64,000 nt of DNA, from positions 496,001-560,000 of the forward strand of contig NZ_MTCM01000001.1 in the NCBI RefSeq assembly GCF_002000245.1, given 5' to 3'. The notes beneath the pieces are model-generated. The model was not told the DNA's origin and did not search any database. It saw only the letters and a list, made by a program, of their open reading frames with translations. The DNA is from Sphingobacterium sp. CZ-UAM. Lineage in GTDB: Bacteria; Bacteroidota; Bacteroidia; Sphingobacteriales; Sphingobacteriaceae. A program made the translations under genes and the position numbers. Of the stretch, positions 43,515 to 51,190 are shown piece after piece (within the stretch, counting starts at the first letter, position 1; each line of letters begins with the position of its first letter).

Positions 43515-43962
43515 AGGTTAACTTTGTTAGAGCTGAGGCAGAGTTAGATAATGATTTGGATCGTTGGCTTTATATACTCAAAACATGTCCTCGCTAAAGG
43601 GACTTTCAAAATATCTGCGGAAGCCAATATTTGAAAAGTTATTTCAGTTAGCAGAGTATAGCAAACTAAAACCGGAGGAACGAGAGATGTAAAACGCAAG
43701 TTTAAGGAATAAATGGGATGCCGAGAGTATCCGAAGTAGTCAGGAAGCGCAATTGAAACGAGCGCGTGAAAAAGCAATGGCAGAAGGAAGAGCAGAGGGA
43801 AGAGCAGAGGGGGAAGCTCAAGGAGAAGCTAAGGGAAAAGCTGAGGTAATAAAGAATCTTTTGTCTCTGGATAAGTTTTCGATTTCGGAAGTTGCCGAAC
43901 TTGCGAACGTCACTGTAGAGTTTGTAAAGCTGATCGAGGCGGAGATAGCTAAAGGAAAATAA
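43515..43962 (+). pseudogene. Rpn-family nuclease (PD-(D/E)XK) pseudogene
   Basis: The longest of the Rpn remnants. It starts within the protein at 'RAEAELDNDLDRWLYILK', shifts frame once near 43580 to 'MSSLKGLSKYLRKPIFEKLF' and 'QLAEYSKLKPEEREM', hits a TAA where Tyr would be expected, and continues with 'SLRNKWDAESIRSSQEAQLK' and the repeat RAEGRAEGEAQGEAKG. The ending is 'ISEVAELANVTVEFVKLIEA' and TAA. The nuclease domain itself is gone. A normal terminator follows 25 bases later. Confidence 0.8.
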
Positions 43963-43987
43963 AGCATATAGCGATATAAGGTTTTAC

Positions 43988-44025
43988 GGCCGCTTGGATA
44001 CTGTCCAAGCGGCCTTTTTCTTTTT
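43988..44025 (+). terminator. Rho-independent terminator, dispersed repeat copy
   Basis: Perfect 11-bp stem GGCCGCTTGGA / TCCAAGCGGCC, loop TACTG, then a T-rich tail. Same element as at 1847 and 28160. Confidence 0.9.
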
Positions 44026-44040
44026 ATAGGAGAAGTTGGT

Positions 44041-44200
44041 ATCTTAACCCTATGCTGTATATACCCTTTGACCAAGTCACCAAAAGTTCGTTTCGCGAGT
44101 TCGTAGTGTCCGTCTATACTGCGTTTTGCTGCAACATCGCTATGAAGCTTTCGACTGGAAGGAACTGCTGCAGTTGCTTACGACCATGATTCTGCCATAA
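44041..44200 (+). repeat. Repeat R2, longest copy; 44200-44535 empty
   Basis: Contains AGTCACCAAAAGTTCG and reads 'YPFDQVTKSSFREFVVSVYT', then after a shift 'LLQHRYEAFDWKELLQLLTT' and a stop at about 44200. It is the decayed start and end of an unidentified short gene that travels behind the Rpn terminator; shorter copies are at 1920 and 3001. No gene is seen from there to the YWKNG paralog start. Confidence 0.6.
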
Positions 44201-44535
44201 AAGGAAGGGCAAAATCACTACCATAATTAACCTCCAACAGCTCAAAGAACATCTATCTTTAAATTTTGGTGAAGCATCGTCGAAGGAAGAAACCTCAGCC
44301 GGTAATTTACTTTGATTTCTTAAATAGCTCCATTCTCAGTTTACAGTAAGAAATATGAAAATTTGACAGTCAGTATGAAAAAACCATCTTACGACAAATG
44401 GCATTTTTTTAATATTCTTAAGAAATGGAAGAGATGTGTTTATTCTTTCAGTTATTTGCCATGATTTTAAAATATGGTTATAGGAGGAATTTTGATTTAA
44501 AATTTTCGTAAATTTAGTAGTATAAAAACTACGCC

Positions 44536-46029
44536 ATGAAAAACCCTATTTTGTACGCATTACGATGCTGTGCGCTCCTTAGTTTTCTATTTAGTTTTTT
44601 GCTTAATGCGCAGACCAAAAATGTAGCTTCATCAAAAAACAATAAGAACATTCAAAATCCTGCGGATATTTATGTTGCTGGTAATTATATTATTCAAGGG
44701 CAATTTTTTGGACCAGCATATACAAAGAACGGGGAACGGACCCCACTTACCAAGACCGAGTATGGTCTCGCCTATGCTATTCAGGTGGTGGGAGATGATG
44801 TTTATGTGGCTGGAGATATCAAAGAAAAAGCCGTCTATTGGAAAAATGGACAGGCGCATTATTTGACTTGCAGTGAACCTACCTCCACAGCAACCTGTAT
44901 TATCGTTGTTGGAAATGACGTTTATGTTGGTGGTACTGGCTCTAAAAATGGAGATAATGTATATCCGAGATACTGGAAAAACGGACAGGAAATAGTCCTA
45001 CCCCGTCATATTTTTTCGGGTATGGAAGCTAACACTTACGTAAATAGTATAGCGGTTGTTGACAATGACGTGTATGTAATCGGAACAGCCGTATACGAGC
45101 CCGTATATTGGAAAAATGGGCAGAAAGTAAATGCTATAAACAATGATTTACAGCGGGTCGTTGTTATTAAAGAACTGAATGGTGACGTATATGCAATAGG
45201 AGCAAAGGATAAACGGGCGGCCTATTGGAAAAACGGGCAAACAAAAGTGCTTTCTTCCGAAGAGAGTATGGCTACGGCTATTGCCATTGATGGAGATAAT
45301 GTATATGTTGCAGGAGTTCTTGGCGAATATTTTAGTAAAAATATGTATCCAGGTTATGGCAATAGTGGAACAGGGTATTTGTGGAAAAATGGGGTACAAC
45401 AAAAGCTGGAAAATGACGTGTATCCATTTTCCATTGCAGTTTCAGCAGGTGATGTTTATATTACAGGAATGGATCAGAATTATGCATCCTATAGATTATT
45501 GAAAAACGGACAAAGAATTGAATCCGCAGTAGACCCAATGTATGTTGTATCAGCTGGGAAAGGAAAAATAACCAAGCCTTCAATGGCAAGTTCAAATTCA
45601 AATAAAAAAGAAAAAATAGAAAGGTCTGTAAGCCCAATTACTGAAAAAGCTCTGACCGACTCAGAAGAAGCCAATCTTTTTTTCGAAGAAAATAAAAATA
45701 AACCAGGGGTAGTAACTACAGCAAGTGGATTACAATACGAAATATTAAAGCAAGGAACTGGTCCCAAAGTATTGCTATCGGATAAAATTCAAGCTATTCA
45801 CAAGAAAACTTTAATGTTTGGTAAGGAAATAAAAGAACAGGGAGGATATGGCTTTCCAACTATTTATGAAGTTCGAAATCTAATGCCAGGTTTGATCGAA
45901 GGATTAACTCTAATGAACCTCGGGAGTACTTATAGAATATATATTCCTGCCAAGCTTATTAGTGCGGATGCAATAAAGAAGGGGGCAACCATAATTTTTG
46001 AAACCGAAATTCTCGGAATCTTAAAATAA
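44536..46029 (+). CDS. Exported YWKNG-repeat protein with FKBP-type C-terminal domain
   Basis: A 497-residue paralog of the protein at 30362. The signal peptide ('MKNPILYALRCCALL') and about 35 bases before the ATG are shared with that copy. Seven KNG units follow: PAYTKNGE, AVYWKNGQ, PRYWKNGQ, PVYWKNGQ, AAYWKNGQ, YLWKNGV and LLKNGQ, each ahead of a GD(V)YV.G strand, so a seven-bladed propeller is predicted. From residue about 385 the sequence becomes an FKBP peptidyl-prolyl isomerase of the Mip type: 'FFEENKNKPGVVTTASGLQY', 'ILKQGTGPKVLLSDKI', and 'MPGLIEGLTLMNLGSTYRIY'. A propeller joined to an exported folding catalyst is unusual. Confidence 0.8.
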   Translation: MKNPILYALRCCALLSFLFSFLLNAQTKNVASSKNNKNIQNPADIYVAGNYIIQGQFFGPAYTKNGERTPLTKTEYGLAYAIQVVGDDVYVAGDIKEKAVYWKNGQAHYLTCSEPTSTATCIIVVGNDVYVGGTGSKNGDNVYPRYWKNGQEIVLPRHIFSGMEANTYVNSIAVVDNDVYVIGTAVYEPVYWKNGQKVNAINNDLQRVVVIKELNGDVYAIGAKDKRAAYWKNGQTKVLSSEESMATAIAIDGDNVYVAGVLGEYFSKNMYPGYGNSGTGYLWKNGVQQKLENDVYPFSIAVSAGDVYITGMDQNYASYRLLKNGQRIESAVDPMYVVSAGKGKITKPSMASSNSNKKEKIERSVSPITEKALTDSEEANLFFEENKNKPGVVTTASGLQYEILKQGTGPKVLLSDKIQAIHKKTLMFGKEIKEQGGYGFPTIYEVRNLMPGLIEGLTLMNLGSTYRIYIPAKLISADAIKKGATIIFETEILGILK

Positions 46030-46042
46030 AAGATGATATATT

Positions 46043-46165
46043 CTATTTAAGTAAGGTAATCCCGTAACCATCCCATTTCACTTCATAGAGATACTCCTCA
46101 GTATCCAAGGGGGCTTTTACCAGGGTGCAAAGCATCGGGCTTATATGGGCAGGCATCTTTTTCAT
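46043..46165 (-). pseudogene. ATP-dependent DNA ligase (LigD type) stub
   Basis: On the minus strand a 40-codon frame reads 'MKKMPAHISPMLCTLVKAPL' and 'DTEEYLYEVKWDGYGITLLK' then TAG. 'PML..LV..P' followed by 'YEVKWDGY' is the start of the ligase domain of LigD, with the nucleotidyl-acceptor Lys in KWDGY. The normal KWDGYR ends here as KWDGYG and the gene breaks off four residues later. The whole rest of the ligase is absent. Upstream codons (HVVYVYLKSPV) are open too, so the break includes the linker. Confidence 0.7.
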
Positions 46166-46291
46166 CACAGGACTTTTCAGGTAAACATAAACCACATGCT
46201 TTTAGTTGTCGAATATTAACTGTTTCGTTAATATCTCAAAACAATCAAACTGTATGTGTTGACGCTTGTTCTATTCAAAAAACCGCTTTGT

Positions 46292-46477
46292 ATGTCAGAC
46301 AATAAACATCAAAAGGCCGCAAGAGACCGCAATCAGGTTGCTGTTGGCGAATCGTATGAAGTAGATTATATCGCAACAGAACTTGGCGTATCGCGGCATG
46401 AAGTCGAAGCGGCAATCGAGAAGGTCGGTAATAGCAGGGAAGAGATTTCTAAATATCTAAAAAATAATAAGAAATGA
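46292..46477 (+). CDS. DUF3606-type small protein
   Basis: A 61-residue protein 'MSDNKHQKAARDRNQVAVGE' followed by 'EVDYIATELGVSRHEVEAAI' and a Lys-rich end. This is the DUF3606 pattern, a small helical protein common beside DNA repair or stress genes in Bacteroidota and Proteobacteria; function unknown. I choose the ATG at 46292 because the 12 residues further up are hydrophobic and unlike the family. It is the first gene of a tight series with the next three genes. Confidence 0.75.
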   Translation: MSDNKHQKAARDRNQVAVGESYEVDYIATELGVSRHEVEAAIEKVGNSREEISKYLKNNKK

Positions 46478-46478
46478 T

Positions 46479-46730
46479 ATGACAGATAGAACCACATTTA
46501 CAGGAATCCCGGTAACCAATAGCGAGGGGCTAGAAAAATATTTTGATTTCGAAGTTGGCAAGGAGGGAGAGAGCGGCCAGTATGCTCGCATTACGATGGA
46601 CGGCTGCCAGCTGATTTTAGATGAAGACCTGGCTTATATCAAAGGTGATCTGCCGGAGCAGTGGCATAAACCTGCCATCAGCAAATTGCTTTTTTTATTG
46701 GAGGTTGACCGTAATAAGGATGACAATTGA
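46479..46730 (+). CDS. Small hypothetical protein
   Basis: An 83-residue protein with no signal peptide or known motif, encoded one base after the DUF3606 gene and 11 bases before the exonuclease gene. It is acidic, with 'EKYFDFEVGKEGESGQYARI' and 'LILDEDLAYIKGDLPEQW'. The tight spacing puts it in the repair operon. I cannot assign a function. Confidence 0.6.
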   Translation: MTDRTTFTGIPVTNSEGLEKYFDFEVGKEGESGQYARITMDGCQLILDEDLAYIKGDLPEQWHKPAISKLLFLLEVDRNKDDN

Positions 46731-46741
46731 AATAACGATAA

Positions 46742-47518
46742 ATGAAAATAGCAACCTACAACGTCAATGGTATTAATGGGCGACTAAACGTATTGCTTCG
46801 CTGGTTAAAGGAGGAGTCGCCGGATATCGTTTGTTTACAGGAACTAAAAGCGCCGCAGGAACGTTTTCCCCTAAAGGCCATTAATGATGCAGGTTATAAT
46901 GCGGTGTGGCATGGGCAGAAAAGCTGGAACGGTGTCGCTGTCCTTTCTAAATTTGAAATTGCCGAAGTGACAAGGGAGTTACCTGGCGATAAAGAGGATA
47001 GCCATAGCCGGTACATGGAGGTTATCATCAACCAACTTTTAATATGCTGTCTTTATCTGCCCAATGGCAATCCTTATCCAGGACCTAAATTCGAGTATAA
47101 AATGGCCTGGATAAAGCGATTAATGAAACGGTCAAAAGCGCTTATAAAAATGGAAGTGCCTGTTATCCTTATCGGTGATTTCAATATTATCCCTACGGAA
47201 CAGGATGTCTACAAGCCGGAAAAATATATAGAAGATGCTCTTTTTAGCATTGAAGTCCGAAAAGCATTTAAACAGCTTATCGGCCAAGGGTGGCTCGATT
47301 CGATACGGACGCTTTTTAAAGATCAGCAGGTTTATACCTTTTGGGATTACTTTAGGAATGCATATGGTCGAAATGCCGGCCTCCGGCTGGATCATATTCT
47401 TTTAAGCCCAACCGTTGCTCCGTTGCTATTGGAAGGCGGGATCGACCGACAGGTACGGGGCTGGGAAAAAACCAGCGATCATGCGCCGGTCTGGATTAAA
47501 TTGAAAGATAAAAAATGA
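46742..47518 (+). CDS. xth: Exonuclease III-type AP endonuclease
   Basis: A 258-residue DNA repair nuclease of the exonuclease III family that cuts at abasic sites. Signatures: 'TYNVNGINGRL' at 5-15, metal ligand Glu34 in 'CLQELKAPQERFP', 'CLYLPNGNP' at 103-111, Asp146 and Asn148 in 'IGDFNIIPTEQDVYKP', 'GLRLDHILLS', and the catalytic pair Asp246-His247 in 'TSDHAPVW'. It shares an ATGA overlap with the following TPR-like gene, and belongs to a small repair operon that probably once stood beside a LigD gene. Confidence 0.93.
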   Translation: MKIATYNVNGINGRLNVLLRWLKEESPDIVCLQELKAPQERFPLKAINDAGYNAVWHGQKSWNGVAVLSKFEIAEVTRELPGDKEDSHSRYMEVIINQLLICCLYLPNGNPYPGPKFEYKMAWIKRLMKRSKALIKMEVPVILIGDFNIIPTEQDVYKPEKYIEDALFSIEVRKAFKQLIGQGWLDSIRTLFKDQQVYTFWDYFRNAYGRNAGLRLDHILLSPTVAPLLLEGGIDRQVRGWEKTSDHAPVWIKLKDKK

Positions 47519-47967
47519 AGATTGTTGCTAGCAAGAAATCCCAAAATGAGCTGCTAAAGGAAGCACGAGTGCAGGAACTTGAAGGTAAAATGCAAGATGC
47601 CATCAAAAGCTACAGCCAAGTTATACGCAAAGATCCATTGCAGGCCGGGGCATACAATCGCTTAATGATTCTTTATCGAAAGCTAAAAGATTATAAAAAA
47701 GAATTGGCAATTATTAAGCAGGCCATCGGCGCATATGAAAAAGATATAAAGGACGATCAACAGATCTGGAAGAAGGCAAACCGTAAATCTGCCCGGCTCA
47801 GTCTCAGCCTGGCTAAATCAATGGGGCTTCTCAATGACAAGGGGCTCCCAGTTTATGAAGATCCGCAGATCCTGACATGGCGGAAACGGCAGGAAACGGT
47901 TCAGAAAAAAATTAAAACTCCTCCAAAACCGCAAAAAAAGAAAGCTGTAGCGCGTAGAAAGAAGTGA
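47515..47967 (+). CDS. TPR-like protein, intact copy
   Basis: A 150-residue protein. Residues 10-80 form two TPR-like helix pairs ('LEGKMQDAIKSYSQVIRKDP', 'AYNRLMILYRKLKDYKKEL'). A conserved C-terminal block 'MGLLNDKGLPVYEDPQIL' and 'TWRKRQETVQKKIKTPP' ends in a basic KKKAVARRKK tail. Its ATG lies within the stop of the exonuclease gene, so coupling to DNA repair is likely. The remnant at 31970 is a second copy of its last 45 codons. Confidence 0.75.
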   Translation: MKIVASKKSQNELLKEARVQELEGKMQDAIKSYSQVIRKDPLQAGAYNRLMILYRKLKDYKKELAIIKQAIGAYEKDIKDDQQIWKKANRKSARLSLSLAKSMGLLNDKGLPVYEDPQILTWRKRQETVQKKIKTPPKPQKKKAVARRKK

Positions 47968-48015
47968 AACCAGGGTTTCTACGATGATAGTTATTGAAAA
48001 TAACTGTTTATGTTT

Positions 48016-48053
48016 CTTCCCTCTGCCTGTTAGAGGGAAACTCTTTGTTTTTT
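48016..48053 (+). terminator. Terminator after the repair operon
   Basis: Stem TTCCCTCT / AGAGGGAA with a short loop and a TTTGTTTTTT tail. It resembles the CTTCCCTC/GAGGGAAG terminators at 51007 and 53675. Confidence 0.7.
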
Positions 48054-48096
48054 ATTACCTCTTGTTTTTAGGATCGCCCGCTCTAGCTCTGAACGA

Positions 48097-48245
48097 AAAG
48101 GCAGGTAAGTATACTTTTCGGTATCTCCCGTATACCGCTTACATACACCTTGTTTTTCTCGGGTTGAAAAGCAGGCAATCCAATAAGTACTTTTCGGTAT
48201 CTCCCTCATCCCGCTTATAACTATCTTTTTCTCAAAATAGCCTCC
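48097..48245 (+). repeat. Repeat R3, two tandem copies
   Basis: Two neighbouring copies of a block of about 70 bases that contains TACTTTTCGGTATCTCCC, then TACCGCTTACAT or a variant, then a CTT.TTTTCTC word. The first is at about 48108-48165, the second at 48186-48245. Single copies are at 51088, 53080 and 55290. In the 51 and 53 kb copies the block is the leader of the MANQFL genes, so here it probably marks lost members. From 48245 to 48467 nothing else is seen. Confidence 0.7.
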
Positions 48246-48467
48246 AATAACGAATGCTTATTTCTATAAATGAAAATGCTTTAAATAAAATACCTTGAAA
48301 CTAAAGGAAAAATGTTTTTGTATGGAAATAGTCTGCTTTCGTAGAGGAAAATGTGACGTTAATGGAATAACTTTTTATATTTCTCCTTATGTTCTTATCT
48401 TGGTGGGTAAGTAATAACTGTTATAGTAAATTTAATTAAAAACGAACCTAAAGAGGTCTAATCTTTT

Positions 48468-49469
48468 ATGAAAATATATCGAAGTATATTTGCTAATATT
48501 TCAAAACTCGGAGCAGCGCTAATTTTCTTAGGAACTTCCATTTTATCTTGTTCAAAAAATGAATCAACTACTCCTGAGCGGGGGGTACCAAAGCTCAATC
48601 AGAATGACAGTCTTGCTCTATTGGATATCTACGAAAGAATGGGTGGGCAGTATTGGAGCAAACAATATCAGTGGAATACAGATACTCCAGTAAGCAAATG
48701 GCGAGGAGTAAAGGTAGCACAGGAAGGCAACGAGTATCGTGTCGTGGAACTCTGGTTTTCTAATTTGCTAGAAGTAGAGGGTAAGATCTCGCCAAAAATT
48801 GGAGATTTAGCATCATTAAAGGTGTTAGGCCTTACAGGGAGAAAATTAAAGGGAGAAATTCCTTCTGAAATCGGGCAGCTAAAAGATCTCCAACTACTAA
48901 GGATTTATACAACCGGGCTTTCAGGTCCTTTACCAAAAGAGATTGGTAATCTAAAACAACTGAATAGTTTAGAAATTGATGAAAATCCGGACCTTACTGC
49001 TGGCCTGCCAAAAGAATTGGGAAATCTCGAAAACCTGAATTACTTGTACGTTGGCAACAGTGAAAATATTTCAGGAACATTGCACCCCGAATTTGGTAAT
49101 TTAAAAAACCTTGAGAAATTTTATTTGAGAAACATTGGCTTAACGGGAAATTTGCCAAAAGAACTGGGGAAGTTGCAAAAATTAAAAGAATTAAGTTTCG
49201 TTGTAAATAAAATATCCGGAGTAATTCCAAAAGAGTTAGCTGCGTTAAATAATTGTGATGTTAATCTGGCTTCTAACCAATTGAGTGGGGATATTCCCGA
49301 AGAACTTGGTTCTAGTAGCAGCTATTTCGTGCTGTCAAAGAATAATCTAAAGGGCGTCATCCCCCAATCTCTCTTGAATAAATACATTAATAGAAATGAT
49401 TTAAGTTCCATATGTCCACAAAATGTAGGCTATGGATTTTCCAATTGTCAGTTAAATATTTCAAAATAA
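48468..49469 (+). CDS. Plant-type leucine-rich repeat lipoprotein
   Basis: A 333-residue lipoprotein (lipobox SILSC after a hydrophobic signal; 'SKNESTTPERG' linker). Residues about 45-95 form a cap ('DSLALLDIYERMGGQYWSK', 'WRGVKV'). Eight or so LRRs of 22-24 residues follow with the plant-type consensus G.IP.E(I/L)G.L..L..L, for example 'GEIPSEIGQLKDLQLLRIY' and 'GPLPKEIGNLKQLNSLEID'. The last repeats are irregular and end in a Cys pair (SSICPQN, SNCQLN). It likely binds a protein or glycan at the cell surface. It is followed 13 bases later by a broken small lipoprotein gene. Confidence 0.85.
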   Translation: MKIYRSIFANISKLGAALIFLGTSILSCSKNESTTPERGVPKLNQNDSLALLDIYERMGGQYWSKQYQWNTDTPVSKWRGVKVAQEGNEYRVVELWFSNLLEVEGKISPKIGDLASLKVLGLTGRKLKGEIPSEIGQLKDLQLLRIYTTGLSGPLPKEIGNLKQLNSLEIDENPDLTAGLPKELGNLENLNYLYVGNSENISGTLHPEFGNLKNLEKFYLRNIGLTGNLPKELGKLQKLKELSFVVNKISGVIPKELAALNNCDVNLASNQLSGDIPEELGSSSSYFVLSKNNLKGVIPQSLLNKYINRNDLSSICPQNVGYGFSNCQLNISK

Positions 49470-49482
49470 TCATTAAATCTTT

Positions 49483-49663
49483 ATGAATCGTATTACGTAT
49501 ACTTTACTAGCCGTAAGTTTGCTTAGCTCTTGTCAGAAAAAATTTGAAATCTTAGATGGTGATTCCAAATCAATAATATCTAAGGCAAAGACTTCGAACC
49601 CGCAGTGTACCATCTACATTGGGTAAAAATGATAATTCACTTATAAAAGTGACTTTTAAATAA
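49483..49663 (+). pseudogene. Small lipoprotein gene with frameshift
   Basis: An ATG at 49483 gives 'MNRITYTLLAVSLLSSCQKK', a lipoprotein signal, and stops after 47 codons at 49626. Near 49595 another frame takes over with 'RSVPSTLGKNDNSLIKVTFK' and TAA at 49663. The two halves join to a lipoprotein of about 58 residues. It could be a fragment of a larger gene or a short gene with one indel. Confidence 0.5.
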
Positions 49664-49740
49664 TAGATTAAACACATTTATTTATACATTACATTAAAAG
49701 AGATAGAAAAGTTTTAATCATCTAACTAACTATAGAGAAA

Positions 49741-49776
49741 TGGCCGAGTAAATTTTACTCGGTCATTTTTATTTTA
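49741..49776 (+). terminator. Bidirectional terminator
   Basis: Arms TGGCCGAGTAAA and TTTACTCGGTCA with a T-rich end on the plus strand. On the minus strand it stands behind the fragment that ends at 49774. Confidence 0.8.
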
Positions 49777-49971
49777 GGTTGCTAGTTTTTTTCTTCTTTC
49801 TCTTATATACTTTTGAAAACTACTTTTAAGTACTATTGGATCTTTAGCATCAAATTCCTTCATACTTATTGCGTCAATAAGTAAAGTAAATTTGGCTATT
49901 GTAATAATTATATTATATATAGCGATAATTTGTAAGCGAGCAGTCTTTACATTGTGGGATAAAATTAAATT
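49774..49971 (-). other. Open fragment of unknown gene; rest of region empty
   Basis: The minus strand is open for 65 codons with coding character ('IITIAKFTLLIDAISMKEFD', 'PIVLKSSFQKYIRERRKKL') but has no start before an inner ATG 30 codons from the end. It looks like the 3' end of a lost gene or a very short basic protein. Up to 50077 nothing else is seen. Confidence 0.3.
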
Positions 49972-50077
49972 CTATATATTCGAGCTCACACTAATTGTTT
50001 TAATAATTATTATTTCATGATCGCTCCTCCTTCTGGATAATGCGCAAGATCTGAAATTTTAATTTATCGTAAATTTT

Positions 50078-50779
50078 ATGATTGATTGTATTTTAATAGA
50101 AGATGAACCAATAGCGAAGCAAGGGATTGAGAAACATATCGGACAAATTCCTTTTTGTAATCTGAAAGCGAGTTTTAATCATGCGATGTCTGCATTGGCT
50201 TATCTGTTAGAAAACGAAGTCGATCTAGTGATATCAGATATTAATATGCCGGGGTTAAATGGTATAGATTTTTTGAAAGGTTTATCAAAGAAACCACATT
50301 TTATATTTATCACTGATAAAGTTGCACATGCAGCAGACATGTATGATCTTGAGGTCTTTGATTTTATCCGAAAACCCTATCGGTTTGACCGTTTAATGAG
50401 ATCTCTACTTCGATATAAAGTAACCTTTTCAAAACAAAGGCTTGATGTTGACAAAGGTAGAAATACGTTTTATACGTTGAAAGATAAATATATGAATTAT
50501 TTAATACCATATGATCAAATTCAATATATAGAAGGTGACCAGGAGTATATAAAGATTCAAACAATCGATAAAGAGCATCTAACAATCAATTCGTTGAAGA
50601 AAATGATCGATGTGCTTCCAACAAAGATGTTTATGCGTATTCACAAATCTTATATTGTAAATCTCAACTACATAAAAGCGGTGGCACATGACAAAGTCGT
50701 CATGAGGAATAACATAAAAGATCTTCCTTTGGGAAAGACGTATAAAGAAGCAGTCTTTAAAGAACTAAATTTACGTTGA
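50078..50779 (+). CDS. Orphan LytTR response regulator
   Basis: A 233-residue regulator. The receiver spans residues 1-115: 'IEDEP' at 7-11, phosphoacceptor Asp54 in 'LVISDINMPGLNG', Lys in 'FIRKPYRFDRLM'. The LytTR domain spans about 130-230 ('QYIEGDQEYIKIQTIDKEHL', 'MRIHKSYIVNLNYIKAV'). No histidine kinase gene adjoins it, so its partner lies elsewhere. It stands between the LRR lipoprotein and the tail-spike-like genes and may control either. Confidence 0.9.
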   Translation: MIDCILIEDEPIAKQGIEKHIGQIPFCNLKASFNHAMSALAYLLENEVDLVISDINMPGLNGIDFLKGLSKKPHFIFITDKVAHAADMYDLEVFDFIRKPYRFDRLMRSLLRYKVTFSKQRLDVDKGRNTFYTLKDKYMNYLIPYDQIQYIEGDQEYIKIQTIDKEHLTINSLKKMIDVLPTKMFMRIHKSYIVNLNYIKAVAHDKVVMRNNIKDLPLGKTYKEAVFKELNLR

Positions 50780-50942
50780 TCGCAGTATGTAATTGAGATA
50801 CAAAATTGAAGAGTTTACCAACAGCTTCTTTACGTAGGTGTTGGTTGGACTAAAGTTCGTCTATCTTTTTTAATTATTGCCCAGCTTTTATTTGAAGGGG
50901 GCAAGATGCGAGGGAATTACACCTCTTATTTATATTTTGTTT

Positions 50943-51042
50943 GCTCATACAATAAGTCATCATCATAAATGTAATGTTTAAATAAAATTGATTTGTACCT
51001 ATTCGAACAGCTTCCCTCAATTAAAAGAGGGAAGCTGTTTTG
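50943..51042 (+). repeat. Duplicated terminator region, left copy
   Basis: About 100 bases (CTCATACAATAAGTCAT, then ATTTGTACCTATTCGAAC, then a CTTCCCTC/GAGGGAAG hairpin) that recur at 53609-53712. The hairpin here has arms ACAGCTTCCCTC (51007-51018) and GAGGGAAGCTGT (51027-51038) with a T-rich tail. At 53 kb the same block is the 3' end of a MANQFL gene, so a lost member of this family probably ended here. The stretch 50780-50942 holds no gene. Confidence 0.75.
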
Positions 51043-51085
51043 TTTTATGTGCCGTCTGCTAATACAAATAAAAATTGCGTTGAAG

Positions 51086-51190
51086 GCGTACTTTTCGGTA
51101 TCTTCGGTATACCGCTTACATATGCCTTGTTTTCCTCGGATAGCCTCCGTAGCAACCATACTTTTGCTATACACATAAAAACAAAAGAAT
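51086..51190 (+). repeat. Repeat R3 as leader of the first MANQFL gene
   Basis: Contains TACTTTTCGGTATC, TACCGCTTACAT, then GCCTCCGTAGCAACCATACT and GCTATACACATAAAAACA right up to the ATG. It matches the leader at 53056-53182 over almost its full length, so it probably holds shared promoter or translation signals. Confidence 0.7.

Noticed and set aside
43753..43962. Separate small gene with RAEG repeats
   Set aside because: It is the in-frame end of the Rpn pseudogene, with matching codons upstream of its ATG interrupted by a TAA.
47984..48220. Open frame of 78 codons behind the TPR-like gene
   Set aside because: It covers a terminator and two copies of repeat R3, and its composition follows these repeats.
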